From assembly GCF_000761155.1 (NCBI RefSeq), contig NZ_CP009533.1:682001-746000 (forward strand): a DNA stretch of 64,000 nt, in the 5' to 3' direction. This document shows positions 19,245 through 28,369 of this stretch, piece after piece. The DNA comes from Pseudomonas rhizosphaerae (GTDB lineage Bacteria > Pseudomonadota > Gammaproteobacteria > Pseudomonadales > Pseudomonadaceae). Both the position numbers and the translations under genes were made by a program. The first letter of the stretch is position 1. Each line of letters begins with the position of its first letter. The notes beneath the pieces are model-generated. The model saw only the letters and a program-made list of their open reading frames with translations, was not told the origin of the DNA and did no database searches.

Positions 19245-21803
19245 TCAGATGTCCCAAACCAGATTGATCGCGAAATTACGACCGGGAGCCGTGAGACGGT
19301 CGAGGTTGGCGGGGGATGTCACCGCCGCTTCGCCCACCCCGTCATAACTGCGTACGTCGTCCCATAGCCAGTATTTCTTGTCGGTGAGGTTGTACAGGCC
19401 GGCGTTGACGGTGACGTCGTCGGTGACCTTGTAGTAACCGGCCAGGTCGAGGATGCCGAAGCCAGGCGTTTTGAACACCCCGCTGCCGTCCGGCGACTTG
19501 AACGCGCTGCTGTCCACCCGGTTCTGGCGCTTGACCAGCGTCCAACTGAGCAGACCACCGTACTGCTGCTGCTCGTAACCCAGGCCGAAGACACCCTTGA
19601 GCGGATTGACGCTGTTGATCGGCTGGCCGTTGTCCTGGTTCTTGCCATGGGCGTACGCGATGGAGCCTTGGCTGTAGAGACCTTGCGGCGCACCGAAGCT
19701 GTCCAGGTTCAAGCGGCCCTTGAGCTCGACGCCCTTGATGGTGGCATGCTTGATGTTGTTGCTCTGGAACACCGCAGAGGTCGCCCCGGGGCTGACCGCA
19801 TCCTCGTTGATGAAGTCGCGGTACTGATTGTAGAACACCGCAATATCGAAGGTGCCTGCCTCGAATTTGCCGCGCAGACCAGTTTCATAGCTTCTGCTTT
19901 TTTCGGGCTCAAGGTCCGGATTGGGCTGGACCGTATAACCTGCGTCAAGGTTTTCGAAGCGGCCGTACAGCGCTTTGGCCGAGGGCGTGCGGAACCCTTC
20001 GGCGTACTGCCCATACCAGGTGTAGTGGTCATCGAAGTCGTAGGTCACGCCCATCGTGGGTGATAGCCGGTGCCAGTTCCGATCGCTGTCGGTCACGGTG
20101 TACTTGCCTTCGGGATTGACCGTGCGCAGGAACTCGTCGGTCAGGCGGGGCTTGAGCTGGGTGTAGTCATAGCGGGCGCTGGGTCGCAAGGTCCACTGGT
20201 TCCAGCGGATCTCGTCCTGAGCGAACAGGCTGTAGGTGTTGATGGTCGGGTCGGGGAAATCGCTGGATTTGACGAGGCGATCGGGCGAACTGTCGGCGCC
20301 GATGGCTCGGCAACTGCCCAGCACGGACAGGCAGGTCCCGTAGCCGCTGCGCGAGCCGGTGACTTTCTGCTGGCGGATATGGGTGCCGTAGGTCAGCAGG
20401 TGATCGGTTTCACCCACCTGGAAGGCCTTGTCCAGCTGCAGGTCGAACACCCACTGGCGCTCTTTGTACAAGGTGTCACGCGCTCGCAGCACATCGCGTG
20501 CGCGCGGGACGAGATAGTGCTCTTCGGTGTGCTGGTCGGTCTTGGCGATCTGGTAGTTCAGGCTCCACTTGATGTGATCGGCCACGACGCTGTCCAGGCC
20601 GAAGTTATGGTTCAAGCCGAAGCGCTCGCGGGTGATCGTGTCATTACCCCCACGCGATCGATAGAAATTCAGCGGGCTGCCATTGGCATACGGGCCGCCA
20701 TAGGCGCTTTTCAGGTCGACATCACGGTCGTCCTTGTACTTTTCATAGGTGAGCCCGAACCGAGCGTCATCAGCGTAGTTCCAGCCCAGCTTGGCCAGCA
20801 CATTGGTGGAGCGCACATCCTTGGGGTCGGCGGCGGTGCGGCTCAGGCCGGTACTGTTGTGATCACCATGGGACTCGGTTTCGTGCCCGTTGCGCTGGCT
20901 CAAATGCAACAGGGCGTCGAAGTCGCCCGTACGGCCGGCCACGGTGGCGGAGTTCAGCCAGCTTTCGTCTGCCGAGCTGTAGCCAGTCTTTAGCCGCGCA
21001 CCGACATCCTTGCCGGGCTTGATGATGTCTTCCGGGTCCAGTGTGTAATAGCTGACCACCCCACCGATGGCACTGCTGCCGTACAGCGACGACGCCGGCC
21101 CACGCAGGATTTCCACGCGCTTGACGATTTCCGGGTCGACGTAATTGCGCTCGGTTTGCGCATAGGGGCCGTTAAAGAAGCTGTTCGGCACTTCAACGCC
21201 ATCGACCTGGGTGAGGATACGATCGCCATCGATGCCGCGAATGTTGTAGCCGGTGATGCCACTGCGCAGTCCGGTGCCGCCTGCGGAAACGCCGGGTTCG
21301 TAACGCACCAGATCTTGAATGCCATTGACATTGTCGCGGTCCAGCTGCGTGCGGCCTTGGGCGGTAATGGTGCTCGGTACGCTGTCGGCGCTTTGTTCCT
21401 GGCGGGTGGCGCTGACGGTCATCTGCTGCAAGGCGATCACCGCACCCGGTGGACTGCGCTCGAGCACGATATTGTTGGCACTGATTTTCCGATAGCGCAA
21501 TTGTGTGCCGGCGAGCAGCCGATCCAGTGCCTGTTCCGGCGTCATGCTGCCGCGTACGCCGGGTGAAGTGACGTTCTGGGCAAGTTCGGCAGGCAGCCCG
21601 ACTTGCCAGCCGGTTGTAGTGCTGAAGCCATTCAGGGCCGACGCCAAGGGCTGCTGGGCGATGCTGAAGGCGTGATCGACGCTGTTGCGGGCGCTTGTCA
21701 GGGTGGGCTCAGCTGCACTGCCTACGGCTGGCAGTGTGGCCAGCAGCAGGGCGGCGGTAAGCACCGAGTAGTGAAACTGTGGACGAGTGAAACCTTTGGA
21801 CAT
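19245..21803 (-). CDS. hxuA: TonB-dependent heme receptor with signalling domain (HxuA-like)
   Basis: This 852-residue outer-membrane receptor has a signal peptide (to about residue 31), a secretin/TonB N-terminal (STN) domain at about 45-110 (AFSIAQQPLASALNGFSTTTG), a plug domain (about 140-260) and a 22-strand barrel ending in a C-terminal aromatic-rich strand (FAINLVWDI). The FRTPSAKALYGRF and VQPNPDLEPEKS motifs match the FRAP/NPNL signature of heme receptors. The STN domain and the adjacent sigma/anti-sigma pair point to cell-surface signalling. GGGAG lies 8 bases before the ATG. The hxu names follow the P. aeruginosa system from memory. Confidence 0.88.
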   Translation of the reverse strand: MSKGFTRPQFHYSVLTAALLLATLPAVGSAAEPTLTSARNSVDHAFSIAQQPLASALNGFSTTTGWQVGLPAELAQNVTSPGVRGSMTPEQALDRLLAGTQLRYRKISANNIVLERSPPGAVIALQQMTVSATRQEQSADSVPSTITAQGRTQLDRDNVNGIQDLVRYEPGVSAGGTGLRSGITGYNIRGIDGDRILTQVDGVEVPNSFFNGPYAQTERNYVDPEIVKRVEILRGPASSLYGSSAIGGVVSYYTLDPEDIIKPGKDVGARLKTGYSSADESWLNSATVAGRTGDFDALLHLSQRNGHETESHGDHNSTGLSRTAADPKDVRSTNVLAKLGWNYADDARFGLTYEKYKDDRDVDLKSAYGGPYANGSPLNFYRSRGGNDTITRERFGLNHNFGLDSVVADHIKWSLNYQIAKTDQHTEEHYLVPRARDVLRARDTLYKERQWVFDLQLDKAFQVGETDHLLTYGTHIRQQKVTGSRSGYGTCLSVLGSCRAIGADSSPDRLVKSSDFPDPTINTYSLFAQDEIRWNQWTLRPSARYDYTQLKPRLTDEFLRTVNPEGKYTVTDSDRNWHRLSPTMGVTYDFDDHYTWYGQYAEGFRTPSAKALYGRFENLDAGYTVQPNPDLEPEKSRSYETGLRGKFEAGTFDIAVFYNQYRDFINEDAVSPGATSAVFQSNNIKHATIKGVELKGRLNLDSFGAPQGLYSQGSIAYAHGKNQDNGQPINSVNPLKGVFGLGYEQQQYGGLLSWTLVKRQNRVDSSAFKSPDGSGVFKTPGFGILDLAGYYKVTDDVTVNAGLYNLTDKKYWLWDDVRSYDGVGEAAVTSPANLDRLTAPGRNFAINLVWDI

Positions 21804-21827
21804 CGAAAGCGCTCCCTGTCGCGTGTC

Positions 21828-21863
21828 ATTATAGTTCTAACGATTCGAATGAGAATCAGTTGC
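21828..21863 (-). promoter_or_regulatory. Receptor promoter -10 with overlapping Fur-box-like sequence
   Basis: On the minus strand, TATAAT at 21833-21828 is a perfect -10 element 25 bases before the receptor ATG. The TCGAATGAGAATCAGTTGC sequence at 21845-21863, in the spacer/-35 zone, matches the 19-base Fur box at about 12 positions. This suggests an iron-repressed promoter. A separate ECF-type promoter was not recognised. Confidence 0.5.
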
Positions 21864-21947
21864 ATTGGCTATAACTAGACGGATCGGGAAGCGGCAGAGC
21901 GTAAAAATAGTTCTGTCAGGTGTCGGTTGGGCGCAATGCCATGTTCT

Positions 21948-22886
21948 TCAGTTCAAGATGACCAGCGCCGGAAACTCCCGCACCTGTGCCGACGTCACTT
22001 GGGCCAACGAGCGAACCACATCGAGCGGATTGTCCAGGCGGTAATTGCCAGTCACCGCCACCTGCTCGAGCTTCTTGTCGGTATTGATGATCCACCCTGG
22101 GTAATAGCGCCGCAGTTCGGCGAGCACCTCGCCCATGGGGCGATTCTCGAAGATCAACCGGCCCTGGACCCAGGCCAGATCCTTCTGCGGATCAAGCCGC
22201 TCGCGCGTGCCGAAGCCCTTGGGGCCGATGCGGATGCTGTCGCCGGCGTTCAGACGGACCTTCTCGTCATGGCTGGCACTGAGCTCGACGTTGCCTCGTT
22301 GCACGCGCACTTGCGCCTGGCCATCGTGGTAGCTGACGGCGAAGGCGCTGTCGAGCACATCGGCGCGGACCGGTCCGGCTTGCACCTGCAGGGGTTGCTG
22401 GCGGCTCGGAGGCACTTCGAAAAACGCTTCGCCTTCATAGAGGCGCGCCTGGCGTTGCCGGCTATCGACGCGGCTCGAGAAGGCCGATTCGGTGTTGAGC
22501 AATACCTTGGAACCGTCTTGCAGTTCCAGGTGCTGGCGCTCGCCGACCTGGGTCAGGTGAGCGGCCTGCACGCGCAGCGGCAGATGGGTGAAGTTCAGTA
22601 CCCCCACTACCAATACCGCTGCGGTGGCCAGCGATATCCACCGCCGACGCCAGGCTGTGGTTGTGCGCCGCGTTTGCAGCGTTACGGCGGCGTCGCGGAC
22701 CGACGCGCCTTGCCACACTGCGCGGGCCTGCTCAAGCGCCGCGGCATGTTCGGGGTCGGCCAGCAGCCAGGCCTTGAATGCCCTCTGCTGGGCAGCGTCG
22801 GCGCAGGGCAGGGCGACCAACCAATCGATGGCTTGTTCCATGGCGGGCGTCAGTGGCGCCTGTTCTGGTGAATGCTGCCCTTTCAC
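21948..22886 (-). CDS. hxuR: FecR-type anti-sigma regulator
   Basis: This 312-residue inner-membrane regulator has a cytoplasmic N-terminal DUF4880-like part (ALTPAMEQAIDWLVAL...), a single membrane helix around residues 86-104, and a periplasmic FecR domain (LELQDGSKVLLNTESAFSSRV) that contacts the STN domain of the receptor. It controls the ECF sigma factor encoded just upstream, with a 4-base ATGA overlap. The WRRRW pattern before the helix is usual for this family. Confidence 0.9.
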   Translation of the reverse strand: MKGQHSPEQAPLTPAMEQAIDWLVALPCADAAQQRAFKAWLLADPEHAAALEQARAVWQGASVRDAAVTLQTRRTTTAWRRRWISLATAAVLVVGVLNFTHLPLRVQAAHLTQVGERQHLELQDGSKVLLNTESAFSSRVDSRQRQARLYEGEAFFEVPPSRQQPLQVQAGPVRADVLDSAFAVSYHDGQAQVRVQRGNVELSASHDEKVRLNAGDSIRIGPKGFGTRERLDPQKDLAWVQGRLIFENRPMGEVLAELRRYYPGWIINTDKKLEQVAVTGNYRLDNPLDVVRSLAQVTSAQVREFPALVILN

Positions 22887-23404
22887 AGTTGTTCCTCCAG
22901 ACGCTGCGCAACGCCGACACAGATCGCCATGATCAATTTCAACTCCTTTTGTACGGTGCTGGCCGAAACTTCCAGCTCTTCGGCGATCTCCATATAGCTA
23001 CTGCCATGCACCCGGCTGAGTATGAAAATCCTCTGCTGGCGAGGCGTCAGCAGGCCGAGGCTGGCGGTCAATCTGGCCAGCAGGCGCTGCGCATGGGCGG
23101 CTTCATCCGGAGTGCTGGCCACTGTTGCAATGCTTTGTAGCACGTTGAGAGGCACGTCTTCGACCATCGTTCGCTCATACAGGCGACGGGAGCGTAGATA
23201 GTCGAGGGCAAGATTGCGCGCTGTCTGGAACACGAACGGCTCGAGATGTTCGATAGGTCGCTCGCCCACGGCACGGTTGACCCTCAGGTAGGTTTCCTGA
23301 AGCAGGTCTTCGGCGGTGCTGGGGTTGCGAACCATGCGCTGAAGGGTGCGCAGCAGGCTCAAGCGTTGCGAGATGAATACGGAAATGAAACGTGATTGAC
23401 TCAC
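22883..23404 (-). CDS. hxuI: ECF sigma factor, FecI/HxuI type
   Basis: This 173-residue extracytoplasmic-function sigma factor has region 2 (AEDLLQETYLRVNRAV...FVFQTARNLALDYLRSRR) and region 4 (LTPRQQRIFILSRVHGSSYMEIAEELEVSASTVQKEL) intact. It is expected to direct transcription of the receptor when heme binds it. The start is a GTG at 23404 with no Shine-Dalgarno, so translation may be weak or the start may be different. A Fur box lies 26-44 bases upstream, so the sigma gene is probably made only under iron starvation. Confidence 0.9.
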   Translation of the reverse strand: MSQSRFISVFISQRLSLLRTLQRMVRNPSTAEDLLQETYLRVNRAVGERPIEHLEPFVFQTARNLALDYLRSRRLYERTMVEDVPLNVLQSIATVASTPDEAAHAQRLLARLTASLGLLTPRQQRIFILSRVHGSSYMEIAEELEVSASTVQKELKLIMAICVGVAQRLEEQL

Positions 23405-23429
23405 GGAGGTACCCGACCAGAAAGCATCA

Positions 23430-23448
23430 GATGATAATAATTCTCATC
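23430..23448 (-). promoter_or_regulatory. Fur box upstream of the ECF sigma gene
   Basis: GATGATAATAATTCTCATC matches the GATAATGATAATCATTATC consensus at 14 of 19 positions. It lies in the promoter position of the sigma gene. Confidence 0.65.
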
Positions 23449-23491
23449 TTTGTGCCCGGTCAAGCCGCAAGCTTTTCGAGAAATATCGCGG

Positions 23492-23517
23492 CTGGAGGTG
23501 GCATCGGCCACGTCCAG
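23492..23517 (-). terminator. Hairpin after gapA
   Basis: CTGGAGGTGGC and GCCACGTCCAG form 11-base arms with one mismatch and a 4-base loop, just beyond the gapA stop on the minus strand. No T-run follows, so it may stabilise a 3' end rather than terminate. Confidence 0.4.
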
Positions 23518-23529
23518 TCGCCATGGTTT

Positions 23530-24531
23530 TTACTTGGCGTTGATCAGCGCCAAACAGTTATCCAGCATGCGGTTCGAGAAGCCCCACTCGTTGTCGTACC
23601 AGGCCATGACCTTGACCAGCTTGCCGTTGACCTTGGTGTGGTTGGCATCGAAGATCGACGACAGCGGGTTGTGGTTGAAGTCGGTGGAAACCAGCGGCAG
23701 GGTGTTGTAGCCCAGTACCTTGGACTGCTCGGCAGCAGCCTGCATCAGTGCGTTGATCTCGTCGCGGCTGGCTTCGCGCGACAGGTTCAAGGTCAGGTCG
23801 ACCAGCGATACGTTGATCACCGGTACGCGTACCGCCATGCCGGTCAGCTTGCCGGCCAGCTCGGGCAGCACCAGGCCCACCGCTTCGGCGGCGCCGGTCT
23901 TGCTGGGAATCATCGACTGGGTGGCCGAGCGCGCGCGGTAGGGGTCGCTGTGGTACACGTCGATCAGGTTCTGGTCGTTGGTGTAGGCATGGATCGTGGT
24001 CATCAGACCCTGTTCGATACCCAGCTCGCGGTGCAGCACCTGCGCCACCGGCGCCAAACAGTTGGTGGTGCACGAAGCGTTGGAGATCACTTCGTGGGAC
24101 TGGCGCAGCACGTCATGGTTGACGCCATAGACCACGGTGGCGTCGGCGCCCTTGGCCGGTGCCGAAATGATCACCTTGCGCGCGCCGGCAGTCAGGTGCG
24201 CAGCGGCCTTTTCACGGTCGGTGAACAGACCGGTGCATTCGAAGACTACGTCGATGTTCTCGGCCTTCCACGGCAGCTCGGCCGGGTTGCGAATGGCACT
24301 CACCGAGATGCGATCGCCGTTGACCGTCAGGCCTTCCTTGTCGTGCTCCACCGTGCCGTCGAAGGTGCCATGCACCGTGTCGTACTTGAGCAGGTGGGCG
24401 TTGATCGCGCTGTCACCCAGGTCGTTGATGGCGACGACCTGCAGGTCCTGACGGTAGCCTTGGGTATAGAGTGCCCGCAGGACATTGCGGCCGATGCGGC
24501 CAAAACCGTTGATTGCTATGCGAATGGTCAT
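23530..24531 (-). CDS. gapA: Glyceraldehyde-3-phosphate dehydrogenase, type I
   Basis: This 333-residue NAD-linked enzyme oxidises the glyceraldehyde-3-phosphate released by Eda. The Rossmann start is [15 protein letters not shown], and the catalytic cysteine lies in [12 protein letters not shown] (about residue 154) with the partner His in [14 protein letters not shown] precedes the ATG. It diverges from edd; the shared 273-base region holds a HexR operator. P. putida also has other gap genes; this is the one in the Entner-Doudoroff cluster (gap-1). Confidence 0.96.
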   Translation of the reverse strand: MTIRIAINGFGRIGRNVLRALYTQGYRQDLQVVAINDLGDSAINAHLLKYDTVHGTFDGTVEHDKEGLTVNGDRISVSAIRNPAELPWKAENIDVVFECTGLFTDREKAAAHLTAGARKVIISAPAKGADATVVYGVNHDVLRQSHEVISNASCTTNCLAPVAQVLHRELGIEQGLMTTIHAYTNDQNLIDVYHSDPYRARSATQSMIPSKTGAAEAVGLVLPELAGKLTGMAVRVPVINVSLVDLTLNLSREASRDEINALMQAAAEQSKVLGYNTLPLVSTDFNHNPLSSIFDANHTKVNGKLVKVMAWYDNEWGFSNRMLDNCLALINAK

Positions 24532-24606
24532 GAGTGATTCCTGTAATCAGATTGGGTGATTCCCCTTGGATTAGGTCCGGGTAAGCAGGTCACGTAATCT
24601 GTTTTG

Positions 24607-24621
24607 TTGTTGGAATTACAA
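24607..24621. promoter_or_regulatory. HexR operator in the gapA-edd intergenic region
   Basis: TTGT-TGGAATT-ACAA matches the published HexR operator TTGT-N7/8-ACAA exactly. It lies 198 bases before edd and 76 before gapA. HexR releases it when 2-keto-3-deoxy-6-phosphogluconate binds. Confidence 0.85.
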
Positions 24622-24804
24622 GATTATTCGCATAGAAATAGAAAACAAGCCTTTTTAGTGGCAATATTTTGTTCTATCTACAACGAGTGACCGGTACAAC
24701 CCTTCCTTCACATCGATTCTGCCTGCAGGGCTTTGAGCCCTGGCACGGGTCGTAGTTCGGACAGAGTGTTGCAGAGGTCGCCCCCAAAGCCTGGAGTTCT
24801 TCAC

Positions 24805-26631
24805 ATGCATCCCCGCGTCCTTGAGGTCACCCAACGGCTGATCGCGCGTAGCCAAGCTACCCGCGAGCACTACCTGCAACTGATCGACAGCGCTGCCAGC
24901 GACGGCCCCATGCGGGGCAAGCTGCAGTGTGCGAACTTTGCCCACGGAGTAGCGGGGTGCGGCACCGAAGACAAGCACCAACTGCGCATGATGAATGCGA
25001 CCAACATCGCAATTGTTTCGTCATATAACGACATGCTCTCGGCGCACCAGCCCTACGAGACCTACCCCGAGCAGCTCAAGCAGGCCCTGCGCGAGATCGG
25101 CTCGGTCGGGCAGTTCGCCGGCGGTGTGCCTGCCATGTGCGATGGGGTGACTCAGGGCGAGGCCGGCATGGAGCTGAGCCTGGCCAGCCGTGAAACCATC
25201 GCGCTGTCCACGGCCGTTGCGCTCTCGCACAACATGTTCGACGGCGCGCTGATGCTCGGCATCTGCGACAAGATCGTACCGGGCTTGATGATGGGCGCCC
25301 TGCGCTTTGGGCATCTGCCCATGATCTTCGTGCCCGGCGGGCCAATGCCCTCGGGTATCTCCAACAAGGAGAAGGCCGATGTCCGCCAGCGCTATGCCGA
25401 AGGCAAGGCCAGCCGTGAGGAATTGCTCGAATCGGAGATGAAGTCCTACCACAGCCCGGGCACCTGCACGTTCTATGGCACGGCCAACACCAACCAGCTG
25501 CTCATGGAGGTGCTGGGCCTGCACCTGCCGGGTGCCTCGTTCGTCAATCCCAATACCCCGCTGCGCGATGCGCTGACCCACGAAGCGGCCCATCAGGTCA
25601 CACGCCTGACCAAGGCCAACGGCGAATTCACGCCCATCGGGCGCATCGTCGATGAAAAGTCGCTGGTCAATTCGATCGTCGCCCTGCACGCAACGGGCGG
25701 TTCGACCAACCACACCCTGCACATGCCGGCAATTGCCATGGCAGCGGGCATCATTCTGACCTGGCAAGACATGGCCGACCTCTCCGAGGTGGTGCCTACC
25801 CTGTCCAATGTCTATCCGAACGGCAAGGCCGACATCAACCATTTCCAGGCTGCCGGCGGCATGGCGTTCCTGATTCGCGAGCTGCTCGGTGCCGGCCTGC
25901 TGCACGAGGATGTCAACACGGTGGCCGGCCACGGCCTGAGCCGCTATACCCGCGAGCCGTTCCTGGAAGACGGCCGGCTGGTGTGGCGCGAAGGGCCCGA
26001 GGCGAGCCTCGACGAGAGCATCCTGCGTCCGGTGGCGCGTCCGTTCTCGGCCGAGGGCGGCTTGCGCGTGATGGAAGGCAACCTGGGCCGCGGCGTCATG
26101 AAGGTGTCTGCCGTCGCTCTGGAAAACCAGGTGGTCGAAGCACCGTGTCGCGTGTTCCAGGACCAGCAGGAGCTGGCCGATGCATTCAAGGCCGGCGAAC
26201 TGGAAAAGGATTTCGTCGCCGTCATGCGCTTCCAGGGCCCGCGTTCCAACGGCATGCCGGAACTGCACAAGATGACACCGTTTCTCGGCGTTTTGCAGGA
26301 TCGTGGCTTCAAGGTCGCGCTGGTCACCGACGGGCGCATGTCCGGCGCCTCCGGCAAGATCCCCGCGGCGATCCACGTCAGTCCCGAAGCGGCCAGTGGC
26401 GGACCGTTGGCCTTGGTGCGCGATGGCGATATCATCCGGGTCGACGGTGTCGAAGGTACCCTGCAGGTACGCGTCGATGCCCAGACGCTGGCCAGCCGCA
26501 CCCCGGCGGTCGGCACCTTGGCCAATGGCGTAGGGTGCGGGCGTGAACTGTTCGGGTTCATGCGCCAAGCTTTCAGCTCGGCCGAGCAAGGCGCCAGTGC
26601 CTTCACCTCGGGTTTGGAGATTTTGCGATGA
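24805..26631 (+). CDS. edd: 6-phosphogluconate dehydratase
   Basis: This 608-residue iron-sulfur dehydratase turns 6-phosphogluconate into 2-keto-3-deoxy-6-phosphogluconate, the first dedicated Entner-Doudoroff step. IlvD/Edd cluster cysteines lie in [15 protein letters not shown] and [10 protein letters not shown], and the C-terminal signature is [24 protein letters not shown]. The start ATG at 24805 ([16 protein letters not shown]) has GGAG 8 bases upstream; the open frame extends 24 codons further without family resemblance. It overlaps glk by 4 bases, so both are coupled, and it is repressed by HexR through the operator at 24607. Confidence 0.97.
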   Translation: MHPRVLEVTQRLIARSQATREHYLQLIDSAASDGPMRGKLQCANFAHGVAGCGTEDKHQLRMMNATNIAIVSSYNDMLSAHQPYETYPEQLKQALREIGSVGQFAGGVPAMCDGVTQGEAGMELSLASRETIALSTAVALSHNMFDGALMLGICDKIVPGLMMGALRFGHLPMIFVPGGPMPSGISNKEKADVRQRYAEGKASREELLESEMKSYHSPGTCTFYGTANTNQLLMEVLGLHLPGASFVNPNTPLRDALTHEAAHQVTRLTKANGEFTPIGRIVDEKSLVNSIVALHATGGSTNHTLHMPAIAMAAGIILTWQDMADLSEVVPTLSNVYPNGKADINHFQAAGGMAFLIRELLGAGLLHEDVNTVAGHGLSRYTREPFLEDGRLVWREGPEASLDESILRPVARPFSAEGGLRVMEGNLGRGVMKVSAVALENQVVEAPCRVFQDQQELADAFKAGELEKDFVAVMRFQGPRSNGMPELHKMTPFLGVLQDRGFKVALVTDGRMSGASGKIPAAIHVSPEAASGGPLALVRDGDIIRVDGVEGTLQVRVDAQTLASRTPAVGTLANGVGCGRELFGFMRQAFSSAEQGASAFTSGLEILR

Positions 26632-27581
26632 CACTCGCCCTTATCGGCGACATAGGCGGCACCAACGCACGTTTCGCCATCTGGGAAAACGATGCATTGC
26701 ATTCGGTCCGGGTCTTCCCCACGGCGGACTACACCAGCCCCGAGCACGCCATCGGCGTGTACATGGCCGACCTCAAGTTGCAGAAGGGTGATATCGGCGC
26801 CGCATGCCTGGCAGTGGCCGGCCCGGTGGACGGTGACGAATTTCGCTTCACCAACAGCCATTGGCGCCTGAGCCGCCAGGCGTTCTGCAAAAACCTGCAA
26901 GTCGAGCAGTTGCTGTTGATCAACGACTTCACGGCCATGGCCCTGGGCATGACACGCCTGCAGCCCGACGAGTACCAACTGGTGTGCGAAGGGCAGGCCG
27001 ATCCGGCGCGTCCGGCCGTGGTCATCGGTCCGGGCACCGGGCTGGGCGTGGGGACGCTGATCGGCCAGCGCAATGGCTGGATGGCTTTGCCGGGCGAAGG
27101 TGGCCACGTCGATCTGCCCGTCGGCAGCCCGCGCGAAGCCCAACTGCGCGCGCACATCGAAGCGCAGATCGGCCATGTCAGTGCCGAAACCATCTTGAGC
27201 GGTGGCGGGTTGCTGCGGTTGTATCAAACTGTGTGCGAAGTGGACGGCCACGAACCTTCCTGCGCCTCGCCCGCAGAAGTCACCGAAGCAGGCATTGCCG
27301 GCGATCCCGTCGCCCGCGAAACCCTGGAGCAATTCTGCCGCTTCCTGGGTCGGGTGGCGGGTAACAACGTGCTGACCGTGGGCGGTCGCGGCGGCGTGTA
27401 CATCGTCGGCGGGGTGATCCCGCGCTTCCTCGATATCTTCATGCAGAGCGGCTTCGCCGAGAGCTTCGCCGACAAGGGCTGCATGAGCGATTACTTCAAG
27501 GGCATCCCGGTCTGGGTGGTCACGGCCGAGTTCTCCGGGCTGCTCGGCGCTGGTGTGGCCTTGCAACAGGCGCAGGCTTGA
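26628..27581 (+). CDS. glk: Glucokinase
   Basis: This 317-residue ATP-dependent glucokinase of the bacterial Glk family phosphorylates cytoplasmic glucose brought in by GtsABCD. The phosphate loop is [13 protein letters not shown], the glucose-binding region [12 protein letters not shown], and the adenosine part [14 protein letters not shown] with [11 protein letters not shown]. The ATG overlaps the edd stop (ATGA), and GGAG lies 10 bases upstream. It is in operon with edd and the downstream two-component genes. Confidence 0.96.
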   Translation: MTLALIGDIGGTNARFAIWENDALHSVRVFPTADYTSPEHAIGVYMADLKLQKGDIGAACLAVAGPVDGDEFRFTNSHWRLSRQAFCKNLQVEQLLLINDFTAMALGMTRLQPDEYQLVCEGQADPARPAVVIGPGTGLGVGTLIGQRNGWMALPGEGGHVDLPVGSPREAQLRAHIEAQIGHVSAETILSGGGLLRLYQTVCEVDGHEPSCASPAEVTEAGIAGDPVARETLEQFCRFLGRVAGNNVLTVGGRGGVYIVGGVIPRFLDIFMQSGFAESFADKGCMSDYFKGIPVWVVTAEFSGLLGAGVALQQAQA

Positions 27582-27628
27582 GCGTTTAATCAGCCCTTGA
27601 AAAAAGCCGGGCGTATCGACCCGGCGAT

Positions 27629-27636
27629 AACAACAA
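27629..27636 (+). promoter_or_regulatory. Crc/Hfq-type A-rich motif at the gltR ribosome binding site
   Basis: AACAACAA fits the catabolite-activity motif AANAANAA and directly abuts the AAGGA ribosome binding site of gltR. A GCCGGG/CCCGGC hairpin without T-run lies just before it. Confidence 0.6.
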
Positions 27637-27646
27637 GGACGCCCAC

Positions 27647-28369
27647 GTGAGCACTGTCGGCAAATCGATCCTGCTGGTCGATGACGATCAGGAAATCCGC
27701 GAACTGCTGGACACCTATCTCAGCCGCGCCGGCTTTGCCGTGCGCACCACGGCCGACGGCGCGGGCTTTCGCGAAGCCCTTGGCGCCGAGGTCGGCACCG
27801 ACCTGGTGATTCTCGACGTCATGCTGCCCGACGAAGACGGCTTCAGCCTGTGCCGCTGGATTCGCCAGCATCCGCGCATGGCCCAGGTGCCGATCATCAT
27901 GCTCACCGCCAGTTCCGATGAAGCGGACCGGGTGATCGGCCTTGAGCTAGGAGCCGACGACTACCTGGGCAAACCGTTCAGCCCACGCGAGCTGCAGGCG
28001 CGCATCAAGGCACTGCTGCGGCGCAGCCAGTTCGCCAGCGAGCGCAGCGGCGAGGTGCTCGGCTTCGACGATTGGCGGCTCGATACCGTGAGCCACCGGT
28101 TGTTTCACACCGATGGCGAGGAGGTGTTCCTGTCCGGTGCCGACTTCGCCTTGCTCAAGCTGTTCCTCGATCATCCCCAGCAGATTCTCGACCGCGACAC
28201 CATCGGCAATGCCACCCGGGGGCGTGAACCCATGCCGCTGGATCGCATCGTCGACATGGCGGTCAGCCGCCTGCGCCAGCGCCTGCGCGACAACGACAAA
28301 CCGCCGCGCCTGATCCGTACCGTACGCGGTAGCGGCTACCTGCTGGCGGCACACGTTGCGCCTGTTTAA
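27647..28369 (+). CDS. gltR: Two-component response regulator GltR
   Basis: This 240-residue OmpR-type regulator has a receiver domain with acidic pocket [12 protein letters not shown], phosphoacceptor Asp in [15 protein letters not shown] and Lys in [13 protein letters not shown], then a winged-helix DNA-binding domain (about 140-235). It starts with GTG at 27647, with AAGGA 7 bases upstream. It is paired with the overlapping histidine kinase and lies between glk and gtsA. In Pseudomonas GltR represses or controls glucose transport and catabolic genes in response to GtrS. Confidence 0.93.
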   Translation: MSTVGKSILLVDDDQEIRELLDTYLSRAGFAVRTTADGAGFREALGAEVGTDLVILDVMLPDEDGFSLCRWIRQHPRMAQVPIIMLTASSDEADRVIGLELGADDYLGKPFSPRELQARIKALLRRSQFASERSGEVLGFDDWRLDTVSHRLFHTDGEEVFLSGADFALLKLFLDHPQQILDRDTIGNATRGREPMPLDRIVDMAVSRLRQRLRDNDKPPRLIRTVRGSGYLLAAHVAPV

